A stretch of DNA of 64,000 nucleotides from Bathymodiolus brooksi (GCA_963680875.1 OY804588.1:76408829-76472828); one strand, 5' to 3'. Numbered from the stretch's first letter, positions 45,535-57,604 are shown. Notes: generated by a model not told the origin, from the sequence alone. Made by a program: numbers and translations.

Positions 45535-46075
45535 TGATGGTTTTTAACGCCACCTTGAACAATATTTCAGTAATATCGTGGCAGACAGTGTTATTGGTGT
45601 AGGAAACCGGAGTACTAGTAGAAAGCCACCGACCTGTCGCAAGTCAATGTCAAGCTTGATGAAACATTGTTGCACACCTCTCTCTGATGAAGATTCGAAC
45701 TCACAACATCAGTATTGATAGGCACTGATTCCATAGGTAGTTGTAAATCCAACTACCATGCGATCACGCCACAAAGACCCCCAGAAAATATATATAATTT
45801 GTGTAGTATTTACCTGCTTATTTACCAGGATATATCAGAATATAATGAACTTGTAGGTAGTAGTCATCATTGTGTTTTACAGAGCAAAAACAAGGGGCCG
45901 TTGTGGTCGTGTTTGTATGGTGGTTGGATTTACAAATATCTATGCAATCAATCAGTGTATATCACTACTAACGTTGTGAGTTGGGACAGGTCGGTGCTTT
46001 TCCTCCACCAATAAAACTGACCGCCATAATATAGCTGAAATATTGTTAAAAGCGGCGCTAAACACCATAATCCAA
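45535..46075. mobile_element. Two SINE copies facing each other
   Basis: A reverse copy at 45535-45775 (minus strand: GATTTACAACTACCTATGGA, GAGTTCGAATCTTC, GACAGGTCGGTGGCTTTCTA, TATTACTGAAATATTGTTCA, AGGTGGCGTTAAAAACC) and a forward copy at about 45895-46075 (GGTCGGTGCTTTTCCTCCAC, AAACTGACCGCCATAATATA, GCTGAAATATTGTTAAAAGC, GGCGCTAAACACC). Transcripts across both could fold. The forward copy lacks the middle block. Confidence 0.75.
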
Positions 46076-46077
46076 TT

Positions 46078-46850
46078 ATATTTCTACCAATAGTTATTAA
46101 GACACTAGAACATGTGACTTACAATTAGGGAGATATTATACAATTATTGACTTTGGAATAGGTTGCTATCAGGATTAATGAAACTGAAAAAATGTAATAC
46201 TCACCGAGCCTCACCGAGATGAATATACGTTTTTAAAGGTTGATAAACCAGATAGCAACCTTTTCCAAAGTCAATGATTGTTTTATTTCATGAACATGTT
46301 TTATTGTTATCTACTTACAAATTCATCGTCATACAAATAAAATGTCGTAATTTTGGAGCGTTGCCGAAAAACTAATTTAAAACGCAATCTCATTGCTTAT
46401 TGAACAACGAACGAATGAAATTGATAGGATAGCAAAAGTCCAATTTTCCCCATCTATTTGTATGCCTTGCGAGGGTGATATCTCTTTCCGGAAACCTGCC
46501 AGAATCTATTTTTAGCCGAGAGGGTGATACATCCTAATCAGTTTTAAGTCAATCAAATGCAAGCTAAATTACAGTTATGCAATCATATTATTTACAACAC
46601 CCCTCGGTTGGTGTAAGCTCAACTATCTACCAATAGTTATTAAGACACTAAAACACGTGACTTACACATAGGGTGATATTCAGATTTACAACACTCCTCA
46701 GTTACTGTAAACTCAAATATCTGTCAATGATTATTATAACAATAGAACACGTGATTTACACATAGGATGATATTCATATTTACAACACTCCTCGGTTGCT
46801 GTAAACTCAAATCTCTGCCATTGGTTGCTATAACAATATAGCTCACGACA
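46078..46850. repeat. About 95-bp tandem repeat interrupted by a foldback
   Basis: Repeat units with CCAATAGTTATTAAGACACT, AACACGTGACTTACACATAG, GGTGATATTCA and TACAACACYCCTCRGTT occur near 46590, 46687 and 46781, with a further partial unit at 46080-46135. Between lies a hairpin (about 46138-46285): TATTGACTTTGGAATAGGTT, GCTATC facing GATAGCAACCTTTTCCAAAG, TCAATGATTG. The remaining part has no recognisable gene. Confidence 0.6.
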
Positions 46851-47009
46851 GTGTTCTACCTTAGTATTTCCACTGTTGCATTCAGTTGTGGTTGTTGGAG
46901 ACCCTAATGTGGTGAGTGGATCTGTTTGACCTATGCAGCAATTAAAAAAAACGAATGAATTCGGATAACATTTAAACAAAGTCTTTTTCTGTGTATATAG
47001 ATAAAAAGA

Positions 47010-47818
47010 CTAAAGAAGTTTGCAAATATCAAAGGAGTAATCAGAAGCCATAACTCGAGGACAAATGTATGTTACGTACACATTACAAATGTAGGTTACG
47101 TACACATTACAAAAGTAGGTTACCTACGTATTACAACAGTAGGTTATCTATGCAGGGACTACCCACGCATTTCAAAATTAGGTTATCAATGCCTAGACCA
47201 CAGGCGCATTGCAAAAGTAGGTTATCAATGCATAGACCACAGGTGCATTATAAAAGTAGGTTATCAATGCATAGAACACAGGCGCATTACAAAAGTAGGT
47301 TATCAATGCATAGACCACAGGTGCATTGCAAAAGTAGGTTATCAATGCATATACCACAGGCGCATTACAAAACTAGGTTATCAATGCATAGACCACAGGC
47401 GCATTATAAAAGTAGGTTATCAATGCATAGAAAACAGGCGCAGTACAAAGGTAGGTTATCAATGTATAGACCACAGGCACATTACAAAAGTAGGTTATCA
47501 ATGCATAGACCACAGACTCATTACAAAAGTAGGTTATCAACGCATAAACCACAGGCGCATTTCAATAGTAGGCTATATATGCATATAGTACCTCCGTATT
47601 ACAAATTAGGCAATCTTTGTATTAGAAAAGTAGGCTATCAATGCTTAGACTACCTACGTATTACAAAAGTAGGCTACCTACGTATTACAAAAGTAGGCTA
47701 CCTACGTATTACAAAAGTAGGCTATCTACGTATTACAAAAGTAGTCTATCTACGTATTACAAAAGTAGACTACCTACGTATTACAAAAGTTGGCTACCTT
47801 CGTATTACAAAAAACAAA
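47010..47818. repeat. Minisatellite: 39-bp units then 24-bp units
   Basis: A family A head (47010-47065: AAGAAGTTTGCAAATATCAA, AGGAGTAATCAGAAGCC) leads straight into the array. The main part (about 47100-47600) has about 11 copies of a 39-bp unit with CATTACAAAAGTAGGTTATC, AATGCATAGACCACAGGCG. From about 47640 the unit is 24 bp (TACGTATTACAAAAGTAGGC, TACC), about 7 copies. The two units share CATTACAAAAGTAGGYTA, so the shorter is a deletion form of the longer. Confidence 0.92.
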
Positions 47819-47962
47819 GAACCACAAACTGACAAACAAATTGAAAACTTTCAATTTCCCGGCAAAATAACGACAGTTACATACTTACCACACAATGAGG
47901 GGAAGATGAACATAGTAATCATAGATGACACTTACCACAACACAAGACGAAGAAGAAAATAA
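47069..47962 (+). other. Long open frame across the minisatellite, coding status doubtful
   Basis: 297 codons stay open because both unit lengths (39 and 24) are multiples of three. The peptide would be repeats of AHYKSRLSMHRPQ, then LRITKVGY, then a 45-residue non-repeat basic tail ending NTRRRRK. It is strongly basic. I see no splice partner, signal peptide or homology, so accidental openness is the simpler reading. Confidence 0.2.
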
Positions 47963-48357
47963 TAATCAAAGATGTTAACGTCTTGTTAAACATTCTTGTT
48001 AATTTGTACTATCAATTTAATGATTTGATCAAATAACAGATAAGACACACCTTGCCAGTTTACCTTTCACCAATTACATTGCTATAAGTGCATGCAGTGA
48101 TTATATCGTACACATGTCCTTGGGGCAAACCTTTATTCTAATTTGACTACCTCTCATCCAGGCTGACATATCAGATACAGATAAAATAATTATCTATATA
48201 CAAATATCGCTCATTTAATAAATACGAAATTGCATTTGAAACATTGATGGTCATCAATTACAGCCATACCAACAAAACCAACACCTGTCACCTACAATCT
48301 CCAGGTCCTTGCATGCGTGGTCTGGGATGTGTGGCGGGATTAAACCGATCAATGAAA

Positions 48358-48906
48358 TTCCAACCTCCTCGTGATAAATGGATTCCAACCCCTTCGTGAT
48401 AAATGGTTTCCAACCCCCTCGTGATAAATGGATTCCAACCCCTTCGTGATAAATGGATTCCAACCACCTGGTGATAAATGGATTCCAACCCCCTCGTGAT
48501 AAATGGATTCCAAATCCCTCGTGATAAATGGATTCCAAACCCCTCGTGATATATAGATTCCAACCCTCTCGTGATAAATAGATTCCAACCCCCTCCGGAT
48601 AAATGGATTCCAACCCCCTCGTGATAAATGGATTCCAACCCCCTCGTGATAAATGGATTCCAACTACCTCGTGATAAATGGATTCAAATCCCCTTATGAT
48701 AAATGGATTCCAACCCCCTCGAGATAAATAGATTCCAACCCCCTCGTGATAAATGGATTCCAACCTCTCGTGATAAATGGATTCCAACCCCCTCGTGATT
48801 AATGGATTCCAACCCCTTCGTGATAAATGGATTCCAACCCCCTCGTGATAAATGGATTCCAACATCTCGTGATAAATGGATTCCAACCCCCTCGTGATAA
48901 ATGGAT
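48358..48906. repeat. 25-bp minisatellite, about 22 copies
   Basis: The unit reads GATTCCAACCCCCTCGTGAT then AAATG, with point changes and some 23-24-bp variants. Period 25 leaves long frames open on the minus strand in more than one phase (IYHEGVGIHLSRGGWNPFIT-like), which is characteristic of an expanded stop-free unit, not a gene. Confidence 0.95.
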
Positions 48907-49134
48907 CAAAACAGATATAATAAAACAATGAAAAAATCATACAGAGAATGCCAGAATAATCGGCTAGGGAACGAAATGCACATTCAAATAATAAAATATA
49001 AAATGTCAGGACAGTCCTGGTCTTGCAGGCATTGCTTAATATTGTGTATATAAACTCCTTACCTATTACAATTAAAGTTGTGCGCTAGCATAGTTTATTA
49101 TAAATATTTATTGCTGAAATTTACAGCTCCTAAA

Positions 49135-49595
49135 TAATATAGTTATTAATAAAACTATGGTTCTCCTCCCTCAGGTATAGGTGTGCTTAGCTAGCCGATT
49201 TTGACTATGCTGTTTAGGCCCTTTGATGTTATTGCCACGAAAACTTATATGGTTTTCCAATCTTTATACTTTGAGCCTACCTGATGAAGGTTATTCCAGA
49301 AACGTGTCGTGCACACTTAATTTGATATCTACATTTGCATATATAAACCAACAATACACACATTATGAAAACTATAACATCAGAAATTAATTACCCATTC
49401 GGAACACCTGCTTTGTATGTAGCCTTCATTTTAGTGGGATTCCAGTTGCTCCCTCCTTTTGTTTTCTGTGGTATATTTCCAAGATAATTATCTGTCATTT
49501 TATCTTTTATCTTTTGGCCTGGTGCTGTCTGTCCTTTTTGATTTACGGCTTCTGATTAACCCTTTGGTATCTTCAAACTTTTCTTATGCCGAATA
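49135..49595 (-). repeat. Family B then family A, reverse copies
   Basis: Family B (49135-49345) reads on the minus strand AATAACCTTCATCAGGTAGG, AAGATTGGAAAACCATATAA, GGCAATAACATCAAAGGGCC, CTGAGGGAGGAGAACCATAG. Family A (49385-49590): AGTTTGAAGATACCAAAGGG, TTAATCAGAAGCCGTAAATC, ... CTGGAATCCCACTAAAATG. The A/B order on the minus strand matches 44945-45440 on the plus strand, so A and B may be parts of one composite repeat. Confidence 0.7.
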
Positions 49596-49599
49596 AATA

Positions 49600-50800
49600 A
49601 AACATCTGCACTTACATCACGCCTTTTCAATAACAACATTCTGTTTATCTGAGTTGAATATGATAATGCTGTCTTGCATCATAATGTCTAAAAAGAAAAG
49701 AAAAAACGTCCAACGGACAAACATTGACAGACAAAACAAACACTGCTTTTTCATTTTGATTTTTATCATAATGCATTAACATTAAAAATCAACAATTATT
49801 TTACCAAAGGATAGGCAGACATATAAGCTATTTGAGGGAGTGCTTAACGTCAATTAATCATTTTTCAGCTATATCATAGCGAGAACAAGTTAATTTTCAA
49901 TGAGATGATGATTAGGTTCGCTTTGTTTTAGACCAACACGTTGAGTTTGATTCTTACAGTTCCAGTTCACTGAAACAACAGTCCGCGGATTGTAAGCTAT
50001 TCATTATCGTATTGGTTGCAAGAAAAACTAGAAGATACCTAAGTTCTAAGAGAAAAAGAAAAAGAACAGTCCCAGGATCCAATCAGAAAATAGTGACAAA
50101 GACAAAATATATATCCTCAACAAATATATTGCCAATCAAAGACTCCTGCGTGTATATGATATCAGCTTTAGAGAACTAATTCCCTTCTCACATGTTTTTT
50201 TTAGATATATCGCTCCCATTGACTTACTTTCGCAATGATTATTTACACTGATATATTAAAAGAACTATACTTAATCATTGGATACACAATTTTGGCTTAT
50301 TGGTGTAACTATGTTTTTGTTTACCCAGATCAAAAGGGTTTTCTAAAATCCAAACATTTTCTTTCAATACACCACTACTATATCACCATTATCACCAGTG
50401 TTACCATGGTTACACCAATATAACGAATAGCAATAGAAGATATTTCTGTCATCAGGGGAACTGTTAAGGCGAGAAATGTATATATATTTCTTTTTCTTGT
50501 CAATGATCAATACTGATTTTATTGTATCAAAGAGAGTAAGAGACGAAGCGACATTCTTTCCTTTGCGAGTGTAGAAAACTTACAATATATTGTGTCTGTC
50601 TTCTGTGTTTACATGTATTGACAGTATCTACAATATCCTTCATTTATGGCATCTTCAAACTTTTCTTAGCACTTTCAAATCATTTTCCTTGGTTACAGAA
50701 TGCACATCTGATATACGTCAATAGATAGGGTGAATATTCAATGACACCTCATGCATGTCATATCATATATTTAAACCAATATACTTTCTTTATTTATGAC
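49600..50800. other. No recognisable gene
   Basis: AT-rich sequence. A reverse SINE-like or LINE-like tail occurs at about 49850-49960 (TCAGCTATATCATAGCGAGA, ACAAGTT ... CCAACACGTTGAGTTTGATT), resembling 56290-56390 and 60350-60450. No supported exon. Confidence 0.45.
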
Positions 50801-50809
50801 TTATCACCG

Positions 50810-51385
50810 AGTTTGTGACAACAGTAACACGACCGTAGCCACTGCTTACCATTCCTCAGTGTCCGAGTTTATGACAACAGTAACACGACCGTAGCCACTG
50901 CTTGTCATTCCGCTATGTCCGAGTTTGTGACAACAGTAACACGATCGTAGCCACTGCTTGTCATTCCTCTGTGTCCGAGTTTGTGACAACAGTAACACGA
51001 CCGTAGCCACTGCTTGTCCTTCATCAGTGTCCGAGTTTGTGATAACAGTAACACGACCGAAGCCACTGCTTGTCATTCCTCAGTTTCCGAGTTTGTGACA
51101 ACAGTAACACGACCGTAGCCACTGCTTGTCCTTCATCAGTGTCCGAGTTTGTGATAACAGTAACACGACCGTGGCCACTGTTTGTCATTCCTCAGTTTCC
51201 GAGTTTGTGACAACAGTAACACGACCGTAGCCACTGCTTGTCCTTCATCAGTGTCCGATGTTTGTGATAACAGTAACACGACCGTAGCCACTGCTTGTCA
51301 CCCCTCAGTGTCCGAGTTTGTGACAACAGTAACACGACCGTACGCCATTGCTTGTCATTCATCAGTTCATCAGTTTCCGAGTTCG
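50810..51385. repeat. 56-bp minisatellite, about 10 copies
   Basis: Units contain GTGTCCGAGTTTGTGACAAC, AGTAACACGACCGTAGCCAC, TGCTTGTCATTCCTCA. It runs directly into a reverse family A piece (51390-51470: TGAGGTTCGTGTTACTCGAT, CGTTAGTTTTATATGTG), again linking an array to family A. Confidence 0.93.
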
Positions 51386-52084
51386 CCCCGGCTGTAGTGA
51401 GGTTCGTGTTACTCGATCGTTAGTTTTATATGTGATGCTTTGCAAGTCATTTTGTTTGTTATAGTCGAAAACAATTGTAATATTCAAGCGGTTCACTAGT
51501 CAAAATGTATCAACAGCACACAGAGTGTTAGTTCGTCTCTGTCTATAGTGTGGTGCGTGTTGTTAATTTTGTCCCAGTAGAAGTCTTCATATTTTTGGCT
51601 GTGTGTTGTGATGTCGTTGTTTTGCATGGGTTTGTTTGTTTATATTTATTTATTGTATTTCTATTTGTTTGCTTGTTTGTTTGTTTTGTTTTCTTTGTTT
51701 TTTTCTCTCTCTTTCTTCATGTTTTTGCTTTGTTGATTATCTCCCCTATCCCATTACTTTACAGTGTATGTTAATGCTATGGATCATGCTTACGTTCTAC
51801 TTTGTAACCTTGTCTATTTCTTTATAAATACAAAATATAAATTTATTGATTAAATTTAAACTGAAAGAAGTTTTCAATGTGGAAAAGCCCATTACAAATA
51901 TGTATTGCTAACAACGAGGACTGAACATCCAAAATGGCAGGTAATATTTATTCAAATCGTACAATATTTATCAATAAATTCTAGAATTACTGAAAATTTA
52001 AGAAACCAAGCTGGTGTAAAATAAGTAAATTTGAGAATATATGTCTTGTCTTATAGACTGGTTGGGAGGTGAGATGATAAAATG

Positions 52085-52830
52085 AGTATACCACGTCCTA
52101 CGGGTCCCTTTAACATAGTCAATCTGGTCAAATGAATACACGACGATTTACAGGCCCCTTTAGGAAAGTCAAGCTGGTCTAATGTGCATACGACGACTTT
52201 CAGGAACCCTTAACAAGTTATTCTGGTCAAATGAGTAGACGACGACCTACAGGAACCCTTAAAAAGTCAATATGGTCAAATGAGTAAAAGTCGACTTACA
52301 GGTCTGTTAAAAGTCCATCTGAACAAATGAGCATACGATGACATAAAGGCCCCTTAAAAAGTCAATCTGATTAAATGCGCATACGACGACCTACAGGTGC
52401 CATAAAGACGTGAATCTAGACAAATTGATATACGACGACCTACAGAGCCCATACAATTCAATCTGGTAAAATTACCATACAACGACCTATGAGTCCTTTA
52501 AAGCATCAAGGTGGACAATGAGCATACGTCGACTTACAGGTCCCTTCAAACGTCAACCTGGTCAAATGAGCGTACGACGACCTACAGGTACCCTTAAAAA
52601 GTCAATCTTAATCTTGTTAAATGAGAATAAGACAATATACAGGACCCATAAACACGTCAATCTGGTCAAATGAGTCCGCGGCCACCCACAGAAACCCATC
52701 AAAACGTCAATTTTGTTTAATGAGTATTCGATGACCTACAGGAATCATTAAAAAATCAATCTGGACAATTGAGCATAAGACGACCAACAGAAACTCATAC
52801 AAAAAGTAAATCTGTTCAATTGAGTAGGTA
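52085..52830. repeat. Diverged minisatellite, unit about 55-60 bp, first block
   Basis: About 13 degenerate units with GTCAATCTGGTCAAATGAG, YATACGACGACCTACAGG, CCCTTAAAAA. It is followed at 52810-53000 by a segment (TGTGTCGATATTTATATGTT, AACAG, TTTCGTAACGTGCTACRTGT, ATTGTAATGGTCTGT) that also follows the second block at 54640-54830. Confidence 0.85.
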
Positions 52831-53039
52831 AATCTGCATGGCTTATGTGTCGATATTTATATGTTAACAGCCCCTGGTATTTCGTAACGTGCTACGTGTA
52901 TCTGTGTATGTTTTATTTTCATTTAAATATTGTAATGGTCTGTATGTAAATGTGTATGTTTTGTACTTACTGATTCATATATAATGATAAACATGTTTTC
53001 ATTGAGAATTTAAGAGCATAATTTGGGATGGGATCCGTT

Positions 53040-53700
53040 AGATACCAAGGAAGTCATACATTGTACATGGTTGTTAAAAATACAGTTATGCAATTCGACT
53101 TTTGTAACCATCAAATAATTTAAAGATATAGGTTGTTTATCAGTCCATGAAACACAAATAAAATAATATGTTTCCGAAGATTGTTCAATTATCATGTGTT
53201 TTCAAGTCGACAAATAATAACGAATTTTAATATTACGTACACAACCATTATGTACCAATGAATTTTGTTATTTAGATTTTATTAAATTAAAAATCACAGC
53301 TGTGGGGTATTATTGCAGGTAAATATGTTTATCATGTCATTATCTGAGCCGAGGTTAATATTTAGCATCTTTTTAATTTAAGATATAATAGATCTAAGCC
53401 TCCACAACAATAAGAGATACAATTAATTTACTGTAACAAAGAACACATTTGGATTGTGCATTGTTTGCTTTGTCGTATGATGTGACAAGACACTAGTTTA
53501 TTATACAGCTTATTGAATTACTTTACAGTGTATATAATGGTATAGATATATATCCGATACATAATGACGTAAACATAGAGTAGCATTGTCTAAAATCATG
53601 ATGTTTCAATCTAAGCCAAAAATAAATAAATAAGAAAAAGGACAAGTGCCAGTCGTTGAAGGTAACATATAGTACCATAGAACACGTTAGTAATGTATAT
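53040..53700. repeat. Long dispersed repeat family D, first of four copies
   Basis: Landmarks: GTGTTTTCAAGTCGACAAAT, CAGCTGTGGGGTATTATT, TTTATCATGTCATTATCTGA, GCCGAGGTTAATATTTA, CCTCCACAACAATAAG, AATTAATTTACTGTAACAAA, ATGGTATAGATATATATC. The other copies are at 55055-55590, 62500-62840 and 62937-63665. Non-coding, AT-rich; perhaps a fragment of a larger element. Confidence 0.8.
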
Positions 53701-53879
53701 TGTGTATTGTATTACATAGTTTGGCAACACAACATGTTTTTTTTATAATTATTTGACGTTGTAAAAATATCATAAATGGAGCTCAGGATTGTAAACATCC
53801 AGTTGCTTTGTCTGTAAATGTGTATGTTTTGTGCATACTGATTCATACACTGTGATACACAAGTTGGCATTGAGATTTC

Positions 53880-54830
53880 AAAAAATGTCAATCTGGTCAA
53901 ATGAGCATACGACGACTTACAGGTGCCATTAAAACGTCAAGCTGGTCAAATGTGTATACCACGACCTACAGGAACAGCTAAAAATGTCAATCGCTCAAAT
54001 GATTATGCGACGACCTCCATGTTCCTTATCAAGTCAATCTGGTCAAATGAGCATACGACGACCTACATGTACCCTTAAGACGTCAATCTGGTCAAATGGA
54101 TATACATCGACCAACGGAAACACATCATAACCGTCAATCTATTCTTATGCGTATACGTTGACCTACTGGTTTCTTAGAAACGTTAATCTTGTCAAATGGG
54201 TATACCACGACCTACAGGAACCCGTAAAATGTCAATCTGGTCAAATGAGTTTACGACGACCTAAATGCACCCTTCAAATGGTCAATCTGGACAAATGAGC
54301 ATACGACGACTTACAGGTGCCCTTAAAAAGTTAATCTGCTCAAGTGAGTATACCACGACCTACTCGTACCTTCAAATACTCAATCTGGTCAAATCAGTTA
54401 CCACGACCTACTCGTACCTTTACAAACTCAATCTGGTCTAATGAGTATACCACGACCTACTCGTACCTTCAAATACTCAATCTGGTCAAATGAGTATATC
54501 ACGACCGACTCGTACCTTCAAATACTCAATCTGATCAAATGAGTATACAATGAGCTACAGAAAGCCTTAAAAAATCCATATGGACAATGAGTATGCGACG
54601 ACCCACAGAAACCCATGAAAAGTCAATCTGGTAAAATGAGTAGGCGAATGTGATTGGTTGATGTGTCGATATTTATATGTCAACAGTTCCTCGCATTTCG
54701 TAACGTGCTACATGTATCTGTGTATTTTTATTTTCATCTAAATATTGTAATGGTCTGTGTGTAAACTTGTATGCTTTTTACTTACTGATTCATATATTGT
54801 GATATTCAAATGCACATGTTTTCTATTCAG
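53880..54830. repeat. Second block of the 58-bp minisatellite plus its 3' flank
   Basis: About 13 units as at 52085-52830, including a recent sub-expansion (54350-54540) of TACCACGACCTACTCGTACC, TTCAAATACTCAATCTGGTC. It ends with the same flank as the first block. Minisatellite + flank + family D thus occurs twice in tandem (52085-53700 and 53880-55590), the second carrying a SINE between flank and D. Confidence 0.85.
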
Positions 54831-54831
54831 A

Positions 54832-55052
54832 GGGGCCCGGGGGGACTCAATGAGTTAGGTAGTTGATTTACTTAGCATCTCATACAAGCCTATCACCAAT
54901 ACGGCGTGGGTTCGCGCCCAGCTTAGTATATTACAGAAAAGGCTGCACTCGATTCGCAGGCGCTAGTGATAAAGTTAACCAGTTGCTTGCCCGTGGTCGG
55001 TGGTTGTCACCGGGTACTCCGACTTCTTCCATCACTATAACTGGTCGCCATG
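54832..55052 (+). mobile_element. tRNA-derived SINE, 3' truncated
   Basis: Same family and orientation as 7516: GGGGGACTCAATGAGTTAGG (box A-like), GGTTCGCGCCC (box B-like), GTCGGTGGTTGTCACCGGGT, then CACTATAACTGGTCGCCATG, where it stops and family D begins. The AT-rich tail is missing, so the 3' end was lost by deletion or recombination with D. Confidence 0.85.
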
Positions 55053-55054
55053 TG

Positions 55055-55590
55055 ATTTCAAGTCTACAATTAAATAAGAATGTCAATATAACGTACACGA
55101 CCATTATATACCCAGGAATTCTGTTATTTAGCTTTTATTCAATTAAAAATCACAGCTGTAGAATATTATCATATTCAACCTATCCTGTATTAATTATTAT
55201 TGTATACAAATATGTTTATCATGTCATAATATGAGCCGAGGTTAACATTTATCATTTTTTTAATTTAGGATATACTAGATCCAAACCTCCACAACAATAA
55301 GTAATACAATTAATTTAATGTAACAAAGAACCTATTTAGATTGTGCATTGTTTCCTTTGTCGTATGATTTGACAAGAAACAAGTTTAATTTATTATACAG
55401 TGTATTGGATGACTGTGTTTATAATAGTATAGATAGATATCAGAAACATAATGATGTAAACATACAGTAGATTTGTCTAAAATCACGATATCTAAATCTA
55501 AACCAAAAAATAAATTTGGACAAGAATCAACTCTAGAAGTTTAAATATTGTCACATAGAACAGTTTAATAAGGTACATTGTCTCTTTTAT
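55055..55590. repeat. Family D, second copy
   Basis: TGATTTCAAGTCTACAATTA, AATCACAGCTGTAGAATATT, GTTTATCATGTCATAATATG, AGCCGAGGTTAACATTT, CCTCCACAACAATAAGTAAT. Closer to the 63120-63665 copy (same CAAGTCTACAATTAAATAAG start) than to the first. Confidence 0.8.
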
Positions 55591-57270
55591 TACATTGTTT
55601 GGCAACACAACATGTTCTTTATAATTATTTGACGTTGTATATAAAGGCATAAAGTGAGATCAACCCCGTGAACATCAAGTAGCTTTGTCTATCAACTAAC
55701 ACATAAAATTATTAAATATAAACCATATAAACATTCTAGGGGATATACTTGTTGGATACCTCTGACTATAGTGATCTAGACTGGACATACAAGATGGAAG
55801 GCAATATTAACACAACTATTATAATATAGAGTTATTAATTTTAAAATTATATTAATCGCAGAATACGCTATAGAGTATAAATAAGAATATGTCTACATTA
55901 GACATAGAATGCACATTAACGTTAGCACTCCCGAGAGGCTTAAATTGTTTTATTGTCATAGAAGCTGCTCGTATTTTGATATCTTGGTTGTTTCTTAAAG
56001 TAATCTGGTAGTTTCCTTTGCAGGCCCTGTATTCATATACTGGCCTGTACTTTTGATTGTGAAGAGGCGGAGAGGGGGGAGCGATAATTGCCTAAGCTTA
56101 CTATTTATGATATCATGGCTTTGAAAATAAAATCAATATATCACACACGGGGAACCTAAATTGTATTTAGATGGGAGCAGCTACATAATCAAGAAAGCTA
56201 AATGTACATTTAATAATTTCTTTAGATCTTCAAAATGAGGTTAAGGTCAAGTGACATATTCATGGCTGACATGAGTGAGAGATTTAGTTTTGCTTAATGC
56301 CATATTATTGCGAGAACAAGTTGCATTCGGTTAGATAATAATAACCTCTGTTTTGTACTTGACCAACGCGCTTAGTTGGATTTCATAATGTCTCATTGTC
56401 TTGTCTAATCAGGTAGGGAAAATATAATTCGTAATGTTCTTGTCGCATAATCTGGTCAGGAGATGATAACTGGTTTTTTTTCTGATTTTGTGTTTGTTTG
56501 TTTTTGTTTTTGTTTTTTGTCTTTTTTTGTTTGTTTTTTGAAAACCCGATTTGATTGTTTAGCAGTTTTAATTATTCGATTATAAGACTCTTCAACGTGT
56601 ACGCTTATCAGTAATACTACAGTAATTTCACATGATATCATATTCTTTGTCTTGTGTACACAATGTTGTCAGTGTCTTGGATTGTCATTTCTTCATTGTC
56701 CCGTCGATTTATCTAAAGTATATTGTAAGCTGTGTTGTCTACTCTGAAAACATATTGTATAGACAAATAGTAAACAAATGTGGAGGGGGGGGGGGCATTG
56801 AGGTCAGAAGAGTTGAAAATACCAAAGGGGTAATTCGAATAGTAATTCGAAGTAAGACAGACAACACAATGTGCAAATGAAAAAGGGCAAGAAGATAAAC
56901 AATGATATATAAAATACTACAGGAATTTCCACCGAGTATTCGAAAAAAACAAAACATCATTGAGTTGGATGAGAGAGGAAATAAGGTAATTGAAATTACT
57001 AAAATATTAAAATGAAAATAACAAACGGTTAAGATAATCTTGTAAACATCAATGGGAGTAATCAGACATGGCACCCGGTGATTAGTCATTAATGATGGAA
57101 GGGCCAGACTATGATGACGACAAACGGGTCATATAGATGGACATATGCAACACATAATTTTCGTAGTGGCTAAGTCACGATGATGACTTCAACTTCGCTT
57201 TCCTCTTAGCAACAATCCTCTGTCAATGTATATCATGATGACAATCTCAAATTCTGGAATATTCCAGAGC
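55590..57270. repeat. Duplicated block, first copy
   Basis: Aligns with 59762-61275 through TTTGGCAACACAACATGTTC, ATAATTATTTGACGTTGTAT, AAACATTCTAGGGGATA, GACATACAAGATGG, GAATACGCTATAGAGTAT, AAGAGGCGGAGAG, TCATATTCTTTGTCTTGTGT, ACACAATGTTG and a family A-type tail (from about 56805: AGTTGAAAATACCAAAGGGG). The first copy has about 170 bp more in the middle. Non-coding. A shorter relative starts at about 51900 (ATCCAAAATGGCAGGTAATA). Confidence 0.8.
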
Positions 57271-57274
57271 TCAC

Positions 57275-57515
57275 AGCATGATTTTCAATGGAAAATGACC
57301 AACATCCCCTCTACTCGCACACAAACACACACAATACGAAGCCGGTGGCTCCAACATAAGAGCTCTCACATCAAGATGTTCATCCAGATCCAAGGCATCG
57401 GGTCTCCTTTTCCAATGATTCCTTTCTTCCCTTGCATCCATCCTTTGCTTCATGGTTGCACGGGCATCAGAAGCACAAGAGGGGTCGTGATCGGTCTCCT
57501 AAAAATTGTAGGTCG
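57275..57515 (-). other. Possible orphan exon of unknown family
   Basis: On the minus strand TTTTTAG at about 57500-57506 looks like an acceptor, followed by an open frame ETDHDPSCASDARATMKQRM, DAREERNHWKRRPDALDLDE, then ALMLEPPASYCVCLCASRGD. The composition is protein-like and its GC content exceeds that of its surroundings. It lies between the duplicated block and a LINE fragment and is absent from the second block copy. I cannot name the family; it may be a piece of a captured transposase gene. Confidence 0.3.
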
Positions 57516-57604
57516 CTAATAATTCACCATAGTTTATAGTTGAAAGCGCCAAAAATGCAGTGGAGATTGCACGTCGTTTTTCGAACTCGAAAAGCGTAGA
57601 GCCA

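Noticed and set aside
48254..48940. Minus-strand open frame of 228 codons and shorter overlapping ones
   Set aside because: Product of the 25-bp minisatellite; several frames are open with the same periodic peptide and no homology.
47010..51385. CRISPR-like appearance of regularly repeated units
   Set aside because: Repeats are head-to-tail with no unique spacers, and the window is from an animal genome.
52810..54830. LTR retrotransposon with 190-bp direct repeats at 52810-53000 and 54640-54830
   Set aside because: No polymerase, integrase or primer site between them; the direct repeats are flanks of a duplicated minisatellite block.
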